Shown: positions 1-9,184, numbered from the stretch's first letter. The stretch is 64,000 nt of DNA from Lachnospiraceae bacterium (GCA_017479935.1 JAFVBO010000104.1:18274-82273); one strand, 5' to 3'. Numbers and translations are program-made. Notes: a model not told the origin generated them from the letters alone.

Positions 1-1142
1 CCGGATGGGAAGAAGTAATTCAGGAAGACGCAATAAATGTGAAGGAGTACGCCGAGTTTGCCTATTCGTTGACAATGGAACTCCTGGAAAGCGAAAAGAA
101 TCTGGTTTGGTCTCCGCTTTCTGCCTATGCAGCTGTGGCAATTATGGCGGAATTGACGGAAACAGAGACCAGGGAACAGCTCTTGAGGGCAGTTCAGTAT
201 GAGGAAATGCCTGCTTTGCGAAATCAAGTTGTTTCCATGCTGAGAGCCAATACAGTGGATGACGGACGTATGGTGTCACGACCCATGTTCTCTCTTTGGA
301 TCAATAACATCTGGGATATTCATTATGATATTATTAATGAAATAGCAAAGGCATACAATATAAACGTGTTTGCGGGAACAGCAGGCGATGGAGCATACAG
401 TAATGCGTTACGGAATTGGATTAACGAGCAGACGAACGATTTCCTGAAGAGTAGCGTGGAAGAAGTAAGCATAGATACCAAAGCGGCGCTGATGGTTGCT
501 CTGACCTTTTCGTTTCAGGAATTTTTTGCAGCTGCCTTCCCCACGAGTGCAACCAGTGAGGGTATTTTCCATTCGCCGTCGGAAGATGTAACGGTTTCGT
601 ATATGCATCGTGAAAGCAATTTAAATTATTACTGGGGAGATGGATTCGGTGCGGTACAGGTGCCGTTAAAAGAGGGAGGAGCCATGTGGCTGATTCTTCC
701 CGATGAAAATAGGACTCCGGCGGAGCTTTTGGAAGATGAAAGCTTTCACTTGTTTTCGATAAATCCATATGAATGGGAGAATCAAAAGGCTGCAAAGGTA
801 AAACTGACGTTACCGAAGTTTAAGATTACTTATCAGACGGATTTGGCAGAGGGTTTAAAGAAGCTTGGAATAACCTATCTGTTTGATGAGGAAAAGTCTG
901 ATTTTTCCCCGCTCTTAAGTGAAGAAGGTGCCAAGGTCAATCAGCTCATGCAGTCGATTTCGATGGCAGTGGACGAGGATGGTATTTCCGCAGAAAGTCT
1001 GACAATGGTTGAGGTATATGGAGCTTCCGCGCCGCCACAAAATGGTGTGGTATTTACCTGTGATCATCCGTTCCTTTTTGGAATAGAAGGGCAGGATGGA
1101 GCATGGCTGTATGCGGGAGTGATTCAGAATCCGGCTGAATAA
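1..1142 (+). CDS. Serpin (serine protease inhibitor), 5' end missing
   Basis: Serpin-fold protein that in bacteria traps serine (or cysteine) proteases by conformational change. The frame is open to the left edge: reading from base 3 gives in-frame codons (GWEEVIQEDAIN) before the GTG at 39, so the gene starts outside the window and 39 is not its true start. Visible are the serpin helix A/B segment (LVWSPLSAYAAVAIMA), the hinge and reactive-centre stretch (VDEDGISAESLTMVEV) and the C-terminal signature HPFLFGI. The hinge keeps small residues (GISAES) after the conserved Glu-Asp, which fits an inhibitory rather than a substrate serpin, but it is less alanine-rich than usual. The protease target cannot be read from the sequence. 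A long hairpin follows the stop codon. Family call is firm; the N-terminus, and hence secretion, is unknown. Confidence 0.9.
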   Translation, partial: GWEEVIQEDAINVKEYAEFAYSLTMELLESEKNLVWSPLSAYAAVAIMAELTETETREQLLRAVQYEEMPALRNQVVSMLRANTVDDGRMVSRPMFSLWINNIWDIHYDIINEIAKAYNINVFAGTAGDGAYSNALRNWINEQTNDFLKSSVEEVSIDTKAALMVALTFSFQEFFAAAFPTSATSEGIFHSPSEDVTVSYMHRESNLNYYWGDGFGAVQVPLKEGGAMWLILPDENRTPAELLEDESFHLFSINPYEWENQKAAKVKLTLPKFKITYQTDLAEGLKKLGITYLFDEEKSDFSPLLSEEGAKVNQLMQSISMAVDEDGISAESLTMVEVYGASAPPQNGVVFTCDHPFLFGIEGQDGAWLYAGVIQNPAE

Positions 1143-1175
1143 ACCAGCCAGGGAATGTCAGGCGGGTGCCATGGA

Positions 1176-1212
1176 ACGGTTCTTCCGGCAGGAGATCTGC
1201 CGGGAGAACCGT
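1176..1212 (+). terminator. Long hairpin after the serpin gene
   Basis: Two 16-base arms (1176-1191 and 1197-1212) pair almost perfectly around a 5-base loop. There is no clear T-run after it, so it may be a transcript-end stabiliser or processing site rather than a classical terminator. Confidence 0.5.
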
Positions 1213-1241
1213 CTCATGCCAGAAAATAGGATACTAGGAAG

Positions 1242-1415
1242 ATGAAAGATAAGAAGCAAAATCTGTGGGATGATTCCAGATGCCTTACCGTTGTGCGAAC
1301 AGCTCTGCTGCTCCTGGCTGTTTGCCTGATTATTCATGGGATTTTAAACGGAAGCATGAAGGATGTCTTTCAAAAAGCCGTCCGGATTTGTATGGAGTGT
1401 ATTGGCCTTGGGTAA
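1242..1415 (+). CDS. Small CXXC-motif membrane protein, CD1871A-like
   Basis: A 57-residue protein: charged N-terminus, one hydrophobic segment at about residues 19-37 (VRTALLLLAVCLIIHGILN), then a C-terminal RICMECIGLG with a Cys-x-x-Cys pair. This matches the small CD1871A-type CXXC proteins that commonly precede membrane 4Fe-4S proteins in clostridia; their function is not established. The start at 1242 has a ribosome site (AGGAAG) about 6 bases upstream, and the stop at 1413-1415 lies one base before the preferred ATG of the next gene, which implies translational coupling. It is probably a partner or redox accessory of that protein; this is inference from position. Confidence 0.75.
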   Translation: MKDKKQNLWDDSRCLTVVRTALLLLAVCLIIHGILNGSMKDVFQKAVRICMECIGLG

Positions 1416-1416
1416 G

Positions 1417-2295
1417 ATGAAAAGCTGGTTTGTGGCGCACCGGCCGTCAAAGCGCCGCCTTGTGCAGCTGTATTGTGCGCTGCTCGTAAACGCAAATCTG
1501 AAAGGCTTTGTGGAGGGGAAGATCTACACTGGGCCTTTAAAGAATGCCTGTGCTCCCGGTTTAAACTGTTACTCCTGTCCCGGAGCTGTCCTTGCCTGCC
1601 CTTTAGGCGCGCTGCAAAACGCCGTGGCGTCTTCCGGAGCAAGAGCCGGAACCTATGTGCTGGGCATTTTGATGCTGTATGGCCTGATCGCGGGGCGCAC
1701 CATCTGCGGATGGCTGTGTCCCTTTGGCCTGGTGCAGGAGCTTTTGCATAAGATTCCCACACCCAAGATCCCTAAAGGGTCGGTGACAAGGGCCTTGTCT
1801 TACCTGAAATATATCATCCTTGCTGTCTTTGTAGTGCTTCTGCCGCTATGGTATGCCGCAGCGCAGGGTCTGCCTGTGCCTGCCTTTTGTAAATATATTT
1901 GCCCGGCCGGAACATTAGAAGGCGCAGGCGGACTCCTGGCGCATCCGAATAACAGCTACCTGTATGCCCTGTTAGGCGAATTGTTTACCAGAAAAGCTGT
2001 GATCCTGGTGGCGGTGGCGATACTTTGTGTTTTCTGTTACCGCGCCTTCTGCCGCTTTATCTGCCCTCTGGGTGCCATCTACAGCCTTTTTTCGCGGGTG
2101 GCTATCATCGGGGTGAAGATGGAAGAAGCTTCGTGTATCAACTGCGGCGAGTGCATACGAAAGTGCAAAATGGATATCCGGAAGGTGGGAGACCATGAGT
2201 GCATCCACTGTGGCGAGTGCATATCCTCCTGCCCCACAAAGGCAATCTCCATCAAGGCCGGGAAGATTGTGCTGGCAGCGCCGGAGAAATTGTGA
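1417..2295 (+). CDS. Membrane-bound 4Fe-4S binding protein (NapH/NosR-like)
   Basis: Polytopic membrane protein with about four hydrophobic segments, two CxxxCP motifs in the NapH/NosR style (CGWLCPFG, CRFICPLG), further cysteines near the N-terminus (CAPGLNCYSCPG) and a C-terminal ferredoxin domain with two 4Fe-4S sets (CINCGECIRKC and CIHCGECISSCP). Such proteins pass electrons across or along the membrane; donor and acceptor are unknown here. An in-frame ATG exists at 1363, but that start would overlap the CXXC gene by 53 bases; the ATG at 1417, one base after that gene's stop, fits the family N-terminus and gives 292 residues. The stop codon sits at the edge of a GTGACAGGGG-type repeat, so the last residues may have been shaped by that insertion. 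Confidence 0.85.
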   Translation: MKSWFVAHRPSKRRLVQLYCALLVNANLKGFVEGKIYTGPLKNACAPGLNCYSCPGAVLACPLGALQNAVASSGARAGTYVLGILMLYGLIAGRTICGWLCPFGLVQELLHKIPTPKIPKGSVTRALSYLKYIILAVFVVLLPLWYAAAQGLPVPAFCKYICPAGTLEGAGGLLAHPNNSYLYALLGELFTRKAVILVAVAILCVFCYRAFCRFICPLGAIYSLFSRVAIIGVKMEEASCINCGECIRKCKMDIRKVGDHECIHCGECISSCPTKAISIKAGKIVLAAPEKL

Positions 2296-2298
2296 CAG

Positions 2299-2340
2299 TG
2301 TGACACAGGTCCGTCCCCTGTCACACGTCCCCTGTCACAC
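2299..2340. repeat. GTGACAGGGGACGGG-family repeat, copy A (short)
   Basis: Two tandem copies of the CCGTCCCCTGTCACA motif between the 4Fe-4S gene and the glycosylase gene. Related, larger palindromic copies occur at 24958-25103, 38165-38260 and 41430-41500. Confidence 0.8.
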
Positions 2341-2366
2341 TCGCATCACAATATGAGGGAAAAACT

Positions 2367-2870
2367 ATGGCTGAAGCAGCACTTCAAATTCATAACATTC
2401 CGCCTTTGTACGACGAGCGATCCCAGGTGTTGATCCTGGGATCGTTTCCGTCTGTCAAATCGCGGGAAGCAAAGTTCTTTTATGGGCATCCGCAGAACCG
2501 TTTCTGGAAGGTGGTGGCGGCGCTGACGAATGAGCCGGTGCCACAGACCGTTCCGGAGAAGAAGGCGTTGGCGCTTTCCCATGGCATTGCGATGTGGGAC
2601 GTGATCGGGCAGTGCGTGATCACGGGATCTTCCGATACTTCCATCAAGGATGTGGTTCCGAATGACATTCGGGTGATCCTGCAGGCAGCGCCTATCCGGC
2701 AGATTGTTTGCAATGGGACGAAGTCATTTGAGATGTATCAGAAATACCTGCTCCCGCTGACGGGAAGGGAGGCCGTGCGCCTGCCGTCTACAAGCCCGGC
2801 CAACGCGGCTTGTTCGTTAGAGAAGCTTAAAGGAAAATGGGCAGATACCCTTTCAGAATACCTGTTATGA
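2367..2870 (+). CDS. DNA-deoxyinosine glycosylase, UDG family 6
   Basis: A 167-residue uracil-DNA-glycosylase-superfamily enzyme that should excise hypoxanthine (deaminated adenine) from DNA, starting base-excision repair in the cytoplasm. The N-terminal motif LILGSFPS (about residues 23-30) followed by FYGHPQNRFW, and the C-terminal STSPAN motif (about 142-147), are the signatures of the hypoxanthine-DNA glycosylase branch. Length is normal for the family. The ATG at 2367 is preceded by GAGGGA at good distance. The gene stands alone: a repeat lies before it and the promoter of the next gene directly after its stop. Confidence 0.85.
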   Translation: MAEAALQIHNIPPLYDERSQVLILGSFPSVKSREAKFFYGHPQNRFWKVVAALTNEPVPQTVPEKKALALSHGIAMWDVIGQCVITGSSDTSIKDVVPNDIRVILQAAPIRQIVCNGTKSFEMYQKYLLPLTGREAVRLPSTSPANAACSLEKLKGKWADTLSEYLL

Positions 2871-2881
2871 CGAGAAAATCA

Positions 2882-2909
2882 TTGAATCCCGGCAGTCTTC
2901 TGGTATAAT
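2882..2909 (+). promoter_or_regulatory. Sigma-A promoter of the M16C peptidase gene
   Basis: TTGAAT at 2882-2887 and TATAAT at 2904-2909, spacer 16 bases, about 110 bases before the ATG. The peptidase start has a strong site (AAGGAGG). Confidence 0.7.
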
Positions 2910-3021
2910 AGTTCGCGAAAGCGGGCTCCTTAAAAAAGAGCGGTCAGTTATTCGTGAAACTTAAAGTCCGGATCACGCTCCCAAAAGGAACCGTCAAAAG
3001 AATTCAAGGAGGAAAAGGAAC

Positions 3022-6000
3022 ATGAAGAAACGGATGAGTGCAGCCTTTCTGGCGCTTTGCCTGGTTTTCAGCCTTCTGCTTGGTTCTGTCAGCTCATTTG
3101 CGGACGAAGCCGAGAGCAAGGCAGCTGAGACCGAAGCAGCGGCAGAGGTGGCAGCAGAAGCAGAGGCGGCAGCCGCCGGTCAGTACAAGGACGGCGTCTA
3201 TTCTGCCACGACGATTGGCGCGGACATGGCCGGAAGCGGTGATCTGACGGCAACCGTCACGATTGAAAACGGCGTCATCAAGTCGGTCGAAATCGTAGCT
3301 CCCAGGGATAATGCCAGCCTGGGTATGATGGCGATCGCACAGCTTCCGTCCAAGATTGTGGAAGCGAACGGCACGGAAGGCGTGGATGTGACAATGGGTG
3401 CTTCCCTGACCAGTGACGCTATCTTCCGGGCTGTGAACATGTGCCTGGAGGAGGCAAAGGTGGAAGCTGCGCCTGAGACCGAGGAAGCCACGGAAGAAGC
3501 CGGAAGTGAAGCAGAGACCGAGGAAGCCACGGAAGAAGCCGGAACCGAAGCTGAAACCGAGGAGGCCACGGAAGAAGCCGGAACCGAAGCTGAAACCGAG
3601 GAGGCCACCGAGGCCGAGCCCACAAAAGAGGCTGAAACCGAAGGCGCGGAAGAACCCGGGACCGAAGTGGAAACCATGATCACGCTGCCGGCGGATCTGA
3701 TGCCCGGCACGGTCATCAACGGCTTTGAAGTCGTGGAAGTAAAGGACTTCCCGCTGATCGGCGGTGTAGCCGTTTACTTTGAGCACCAGAGAACCGGCGC
3801 GAAGGTCATCTATATCGCGAACGATGATACGAACCGTGTGTTTGATCTGACCTTCCTGACCCGTTCGATCGACAACACGGGTCTGCCGCACGTATTTGAG
3901 CATGCGACCCTGGACGGCTCCGAAAAGTATCCGTCCAAGACCCTGTTCTTTAACCTGATTTACCAGAGCTATCAGACGTACATGAACGCGTCCACCTACG
4001 ACTGCATGACCACCTTCCCTGTGGCCAGCCTGTCGGAGGCGCAGCTTCTGAAACTGGCGGATTACTACACCGACAGCTGCTTAAACCCGATGATCATGGA
4101 GGATGAGAGTATCTTCCGCGAGGAAGCATGGCGTTACCGCATGGCAAGCGCCGACGCCCCGCTTACGATCGAGGGCACCGTGTACTCGGAGATGCTGGGC
4201 GCGAACACTCTGCCCACGCAGGCATACCACAACTACACGAAGGTCACCTTCCCGGGATCCTACTTAGGATTTGTCTCCGGTGGCGACACGGCCTACATTC
4301 CGGACATGACCTGGGATAGCTTAAAGAGCTATCACGATCTGTTCTACCATCCGTCCAACTGTGTCGGCTATCTGTACGGTGAAATTGAGGATTATCCGGC
4401 GTTCTTACAGCTTTTGGACGATGCGTTCGCGCCGTTTGAAAAGCGCGAGTTCGTCTTTGAAGACGCGGACTATGAGCCCATCACCGCGCCGGTTGTGGAA
4501 GAACTGGCCTACCCGGTGGAAGCGGGTTCGGATACCAACCACACCGCCAGCATTTACTACAGCTTTATCTGCCGCGATGTGGAAGACGAAGAAATCCTGC
4601 AGCTTGACACCCTGACTGATCTTCTGATCGAGGAGGCGTCTCCGTTAAAGCAGGCCCTCAAGAAGGCTCTGCCGTATGCAAGCTTTGCCTCCTTCATCGA
4701 GATGGCGGGCCCGGAGCCGGCGATTGTCTTCTCCGTGGACAACGTGAACCGCGAGGACGCGGAAGTTTTCAAGAATACGGTGGACACCGTCCTTGCCCAG
4801 GTGGCGGAGAACGGTTTTGACCAGGCGATGGTTGATTCTGTCATGGCGGGTCTTGCCATGAGCACACGCTTAACCCGCGAGGCATCCGATGTCGGCGTGG
4901 AGAGCATCATCCCCAACATGGCGTACAATTACGCCTGCACCGGCAACATCTGGCAGTATCTGGACTATGTGGATGCGTTAAACCAGATGGATGTCTGGAA
5001 CGCGGAAGGCCGCTACGCGAACGTAGTTGGCAAGTATCTGGCGGGCAGCGAGCTGACCGCTTTAACCGTTACGTATCCGGAAGCCGGTCTGAAGGAGCAG
5101 CTGGCAGCGGCGGAAACCGAGCGCCTGGCGGAAGTGAAGGCTGCCATGAGCGAGGAAGAGATCGCTGCGATCGTGGCTTCTTCTAACGCGGCAGATGAGC
5201 CGGAAGACAGCTCCGCCCTCGTGGCACAGCTGCAGGCTGTCACCGTTGCCTCCCTTCCGGAGGAAATCAAGGAATATGAGCTGACCGATGAGATGGGCGA
5301 GGACGGCGTGCGCCGCATCAACGTCATCGCCGGTGTGGAAGGCGTAGGTCAGGTTGACCTGTACTTTGACGCTGCTTCCCTGCCGCAGGAAGGCATTCAC
5401 CTGTTCAAGCTCTATACCGACCTGTTAGGTTACCTTGATACCCGCGATTACACCCGCGAGGAGATCGACAACCTGGCCAGCCGTTACCTGTACGGCTATG
5501 GCGCGGAAATCGCCCTGACCGGCCACGTGTATGACTATCATCCTTATCTGCACACCGGCTGGATTGGCACCGACGAAGACCTGGCGACCGGCTATGAACT
5601 GATCGGAAGCCTGCTTTACAACCTGAAGCTGGAAGACACGGATCGCCTGGTGGAAGCTGTTTCCGCGATCAAGGCGAACTTAAAGTCCTACATCACCAGC
5701 AACTCCTACGCGGTTATGCTGTATCGCAGCTACTCTCACTACTGGCCGATGTATCAGTACATGAGCTATGCGAACTACCTGGAGTATTATCAGTTCTTAA
5801 ACGACTTTGAAGCGCTCCTGGCGGCGGATCCGGAATCGGCGGTCGCAACCCTGCAGTATATCCAGAGCTTCTTCTACAACCGCGAGGGCGCCATTGCCGT
5901 CTTCAGCGGAAGCGAAGAGAGCATCGAAAACAACAAGGCGATTGCGGATGAGTTCTTTGGCGCGATGCCGCAGGAAGAAAGCCCGGCAGTCGAGTATGAC

Positions 6001-7020
6001 CTGCCGCAGGCAGAGCTGTCCGAAGCGCTCGTGATTGAGAGCAACGTACAGTTTAACGGTCTGGTTGCCAACTACGAGGCGATGGGCGAGGAGGGCTTTA
6101 CGGCCGATATGGACGCTGTTATCGCCCTGGTGAGCGATATGTACCTGCTGCCGATGCTGCGCGATCAGTACGGCGCGTACAGCGTGTTCCACTCCGCAGG
6201 CTTAGAGAGCGGTGTGTACATCATCACCTACCGGGATCCCAACGTGGAAGAAACCTTCGAGGTGTTCAACAACCTTCCGGAGTTTGTAGAGAACCTGGAA
6301 GTGGATCAGGAAACCTTAAACGGTTACATCCTGTCCTCCTACGTGTATTACGCACAGTCGGGCGGTGAGTTAAGCGGTGCGGTTGCCGCGGCAAAGGCAG
6401 CGATCGACGGCAAGGCACAGGATCGCTATCTGGCCTACATGGAGCAGTTAAAGTCCGTAACGCCTGAAAAGGTGAAGGAATACGCGTCCATGTACGCGAA
6501 TATGCTGGCAAACGGCGTAATCTTTACGGCCGGCGGCGCAGGCGTGATTGCGGAGAACGAGTACCTGTATGACGCAATCAACAACCCGTTTGGTTCTGTT
6601 GATCTGACGCAGGTGGTGTTAGAGGATGTTCCGGAAGACGATGAAGCCTATGAAGCCATCCGCTTCGTGTTTGAAAACGGCCTGATGGCAGCAGCCGGCG
6701 AGAATGTGTTTGGCAAGGATGACAAGGCGACAGCGGCTGATCTTGTTCTGGCCCTGTACGCAATGGGCCTTGGCCAGCCCGGCGACGCAGCCAGCGCAGC
6801 AGCGGAACTGGCAGAGTATGGCATTGTTGCGGAAGACATCGATGTTGACGCAGCTCTGACCGGTGAAGCGGCAAAAGCGGGCTTTAGCGGCTTAAGCGCT
6901 GCTTTCGGCCTTGACAAGACCTACGGCGTTCCGGAGGAATTGCCGGAAGAGATGACCAGAGGCGATCTGGCGGTGGCAGTTATGAATTATTATGCGAAGC
7001 TGATGGAGGCATTCGCGTAA
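3022..7020 (+). CDS. Secreted FMN_bind / M16C metallopeptidase / SLH-like protein
   Basis: A 1332-residue exported protein with an unusual build. Residues 1-28 are a signal peptide. Residues about 54-145 form an FMN_bind domain with D122-VTMGAS-LTS, a variant of the motif that receives covalent FMN from ApbE-type transferases (usual form D-x-x-[ST]-G-A-T). Residues about 150-220 are a Glu/Thr/Ala-rich linker with 13-residue repeats. Residues about 225-1190 are an M16C (PreP/insulinase-like) peptidase with the inverted zinc motif HVFEH at 290-294, followed by two homologous halves. The last 130 residues resemble SLH repeats (AIRFVFENGL...DKATAADLVLALY), suggesting attachment to cell-wall polymer. 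M16C enzymes degrade short unstructured peptides; extracellular peptide use is the likely role, but the purpose of the flavin domain is unknown. Single gene with its own promoter and a following hairpin. Confidence 0.85.
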   Translation: MKKRMSAAFLALCLVFSLLLGSVSSFADEAESKAAETEAAAEVAAEAEAAAAGQYKDGVYSATTIGADMAGSGDLTATVTIENGVIKSVEIVAPRDNASLGMMAIAQLPSKIVEANGTEGVDVTMGASLTSDAIFRAVNMCLEEAKVEAAPETEEATEEAGSEAETEEATEEAGTEAETEEATEEAGTEAETEEATEAEPTKEAETEGAEEPGTEVETMITLPADLMPGTVINGFEVVEVKDFPLIGGVAVYFEHQRTGAKVIYIANDDTNRVFDLTFLTRSIDNTGLPHVFEHATLDGSEKYPSKTLFFNLIYQSYQTYMNASTYDCMTTFPVASLSEAQLLKLADYYTDSCLNPMIMEDESIFREEAWRYRMASADAPLTIEGTVYSEMLGANTLPTQAYHNYTKVTFPGSYLGFVSGGDTAYIPDMTWDSLKSYHDLFYHPSNCVGYLYGEIEDYPAFLQLLDDAFAPFEKREFVFEDADYEPITAPVVEELAYPVEAGSDTNHTASIYYSFICRDVEDEEILQLDTLTDLLIEEASPLKQALKKALPYASFASFIEMAGPEPAIVFSVDNVNREDAEVFKNTVDTVLAQVAENGFDQAMVDSVMAGLAMSTRLTREASDVGVESIIPNMAYNYACTGNIWQYLDYVDALNQMDVWNAEGRYANVVGKYLAGSELTALTVTYPEAGLKEQLAAAETERLAEVKAAMSEEEIAAIVASSNAADEPEDSSALVAQLQAVTVASLPEEIKEYELTDEMGEDGVRRINVIAGVEGVGQVDLYFDAASLPQEGIHLFKLYTDLLGYLDTRDYTREEIDNLASRYLYGYGAEIALTGHVYDYHPYLHTGWIGTDEDLATGYELIGSLLYNLKLEDTDRLVEAVSAIKANLKSYITSNSYAVMLYRSYSHYWPMYQYMSYANYLEYYQFLNDFEALLAADPESAVATLQYIQSFFYNREGAIAVFSGSEESIENNKAIADEFFGAMPQEESPAVEYDLPQAELSEALVIESNVQFNGLVANYEAMGEEGFTADMDAVIALVSDMYLLPMLRDQYGAYSVFHSAGLESGVYIITYRDPNVEETFEVFNNLPEFVENLEVDQETLNGYILSSYVYYAQSGGELSGAVAAAKAAIDGKAQDRYLAYMEQLKSVTPEKVKEYASMYANMLANGVIFTAGGAGVIAENEYLYDAINNPFGSVDLTQVVLEDVPEDDEAYEAIRFVFENGLMAAAGENVFGKDDKATAADLVLALYAMGLGQPGDAASAAAELAEYGIVAEDIDVDAALTGEAAKAGFSGLSAAFGLDKTYGVPEELPEEMTRGDLAVAVMNYYAKLMEAFA
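3475..3612 (+). repeat. 39-bp tandem repeat inside the peptidase gene
   Basis: Units begin at 3475, 3514, 3553 and 3592 (the last degenerate). Each encodes the 13-residue acidic unit ETEEATEEAG[ST]EA. Near-identity of units 2 and 3 suggests recent slippage; the copy number is likely to vary between strains. Confidence 0.9.
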
Positions 7021-7046
7021 AGATCATTAACCCAAAAGGAAACTAA

Positions 7047-7093
7047 GCAGGGGCGGACTTGCGTACTACTTGAAGTACGTGGTCCGCCCCTGC
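7047..7093 (+). terminator. GC-rich hairpin after the M16C peptidase gene
   Basis: Arms of 12 bases (7047-7058, 7082-7093) around a smaller internal palindrome (GTAC...GTAC). No T-run follows, so termination efficiency is uncertain. Confidence 0.55.
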
Positions 7094-7111
7094 CATGCGT
7101 CAAAACCATGG

Positions 7112-7140
7112 TTGCAATAGCGGCGCGCTTATGGTATGAT
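7112..7140 (+). promoter_or_regulatory. Sigma-A promoter of the rfb operon
   Basis: TTGCAA at 7112-7117 and TATGAT at 7135-7140 with a 17-base spacer, 56 bases before the rfbA ATG, which has a GGAGG ribosome site. Confidence 0.7.
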
Positions 7141-7196
7141 GATTCCGTATGCACGGACAAAAGTGCCCGGCATCCATATAGATACGGAGGTTATCC

Positions 7197-8084
7197 ATGA
7201 AAGGAATCATTCTGGCCGGCGGGTCCGGCACTCGCCTGTATCCTCTGACAAAGGTTACGTCCAAACAGCTTCTTCCGATTTATGACAAGCCCATGATCTA
7301 CTATCCGCTTTCGGTGCTTATGAACGCCGGAATCCGGGACATCCTGATCATCTCCACGCCGGATGATACGCCTCGCTTTCAGGCGCTTTTAGGCGACGGC
7401 CATCACTTCGGCATCGAATTGTCCTATGCGGTGCAGGAAAGCCCGGATGGTCTGGCGCAGGCCTTCCTTATAGGCGAGGAATTTATCGGAAGCGATTCCG
7501 TGGCCATGATTTTAGGCGATAACATTTTTCACGGGCATGGACTTAGAAGCCGGCTGATGAAGGCGGCAGCGAAGGAAAAAGGAGCCACGGTGTTCGGCTA
7601 CTACGTGGATGATCCGGAGCGTTTTGGCATCGTGGAGTTTGACAAAGACGGAAAGGCCATCTCCATTGAGGAAAAGCCGGCGCATCCGAAGTCCAATTAC
7701 TGCGTCACCGGTCTGTATTTTTACGACAACCGCGTCGTGGAATATGCAAAGGCCTTAAAGCCGTCCGCCCGCGGCGAGCTGGAGATTACGGACTTAAACC
7801 GTATTTATCTGGAAAACGGCGAGCTGGAGGTTACCCTTTTAGGACAGGGCTTTACCTGGCTGGATACAGGAACGCATGAGTCCCTCGTGGACGCCACCAA
7901 CTTTGTACATACCATTGAGACACATCAGCACCGAAAGATTGCCTGCTTAGAGGAGATCGCCTTCCTTCGCGGCTGGATCTCCCGCGAGGAGCTCACGAAA
8001 ACCTATGAGGTGCTGAAAAAGAACGAGTACGGTGCGTACTTAAAGGATATTCTGGACGGAAAGTATCTGGAAGAAACGAAATAA
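7197..8084 (+). CDS. rfbA: Glucose-1-phosphate thymidylyltransferase
   Basis: Makes dTDP-glucose from glucose 1-phosphate and dTTP, the first step of dTDP-L-rhamnose synthesis for cell-surface glycans. At 295 residues it has the normal RmlA length. The nucleotide-binding motif [11 protein letters not shown] sits at residues 8-18, the conserved [16 protein letters not shown] follows, GDNIFHG is at about 107-113 and the sugar-binding region contains IEEKP. First gene of an rfbA-rfbB-rfbD run; rfbB begins 16 bases after its stop, so they are surely co-transcribed. Expressed from the promoter at 7112-7140. Confidence 0.96.
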   Translation: MKGIILAGGSGTRLYPLTKVTSKQLLPIYDKPMIYYPLSVLMNAGIRDILIISTPDDTPRFQALLGDGHHFGIELSYAVQESPDGLAQAFLIGEEFIGSDSVAMILGDNIFHGHGLRSRLMKAAAKEKGATVFGYYVDDPERFGIVEFDKDGKAISIEEKPAHPKSNYCVTGLYFYDNRVVEYAKALKPSARGELEITDLNRIYLENGELEVTLLGQGFTWLDTGTHESLVDATNFVHTIETHQHRKIACLEEIAFLRGWISREELTKTYEVLKKNEYGAYLKDILDGKYLEETK

Positions 8085-8100
8085 GGAGAAAAAAATACTT

Positions 8101-9132
8101 ATGAAAATTCTCGTAACCGGCGGAGCTGGTTTTATTGGCGGAAATTTTGTACATTACATGGTCAACAAATATCCGGAAGACATGATTGTTAACCTGGACC
8201 TCTTAACCTACGCAGGGAATCTGGAAACCTTAAAACCTGTGGAAGATAAACCCAACTACCGCTTTGTGCGCGGGGACATCGCGGACAGAGAGTTCATTTT
8301 CAAGCTGTTTGAGGAAGAGAAGTTTGACGTTGTGATCAACTTTGCGGCGGAGAGCCATGTAGACCGTTCCATCTCGGATCCCGGCATTTTTGTGAAGACG
8401 AACGTCTTAGGAACGACGACGCTCCTTGACGCCTCCCGCGAATTTGGCGTGAAGCGTTATCATCAGGTTTCCACAGACGAAGTATACGGGGATCTGCCGC
8501 TTGATCGTCCGGACCTGTTCTTTACGGAGACGACGCCGTTACATACTTCCAGTCCGTACTCCTCCAGCAAAGCCAGTGCGGATCTGTTTGTCCTGGCTTA
8601 TCACCGCACCTACGGGCTGCCCGTCACGGTGTCCCGGTGCTCTAACAACTACGGCCCTTATCAGTTCCCGGAGAAGCTGATCCCGCTCATGATCAGCCGG
8701 GCGCTGGCGGATGAAAGCCTGCCCGTGTACGGAAACGGCGCAAATGTGCGTGACTGGCTGCATGTGTACGATCACTGTGTGGCGATCGACCTGATCGTGC
8801 GCGAAGGCAAGGTGGGCGAGGTGTACAACATCGGCGGCCACAACGAGCGCACGAACATGGAAGTAGTAAAGACCATTTTAAAGGCTCTTGGAAAGCCGGA
8901 GAGCCTGATCACCCATGTGACCGACCGCTTAGGGCACGATCGCCGCTACGCGATCGATCCTACGAAGCTGGAGACGGAGCTTGGCTGGAAGCCGAAATAC
9001 ACCTTCGACACCGGTATCCCGGAAACGATTAAATGGTATCTGGATAACGAGGACTGGTGGAAGCACATCATCAGCGGCGAGTACAGCCAGTACTATGAGA
9101 AGATGTACGGCCAGAAGAAAGTGATCGGGTAA
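8101..9132 (+). CDS. rfbB: dTDP-glucose 4,6-dehydratase
   Basis: Converts dTDP-glucose to dTDP-4-keto-6-deoxyglucose using bound NAD+. A short-chain dehydrogenase/reductase of 343 residues: NAD motif GGAGFIGGNF near the N-terminus, the catalytic STDEVYGD stretch carrying the Asp-Glu pair, and the YSSSK (YxxxK) motif at about residues 150-160. Second gene of the rfb operon. The next gene is the reductase rfbD; the 3,5-epimerase rfbC that normally acts between them is not in this window, and 125 non-coding bases with a hairpin separate the two genes. Confidence 0.96.
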   Translation: MKILVTGGAGFIGGNFVHYMVNKYPEDMIVNLDLLTYAGNLETLKPVEDKPNYRFVRGDIADREFIFKLFEEEKFDVVINFAAESHVDRSISDPGIFVKTNVLGTTTLLDASREFGVKRYHQVSTDEVYGDLPLDRPDLFFTETTPLHTSSPYSSSKASADLFVLAYHRTYGLPVTVSRCSNNYGPYQFPEKLIPLMISRALADESLPVYGNGANVRDWLHVYDHCVAIDLIVREGKVGEVYNIGGHNERTNMEVVKTILKALGKPESLITHVTDRLGHDRRYAIDPTKLETELGWKPKYTFDTGIPETIKWYLDNEDWWKHIISGEYSQYYEKMYGQKKVIG

Positions 9133-9184
9133 GTTGAAGATGCGTGCGAAGGTCGCACAAGAATAATTGAAAGAGATGTTACAT

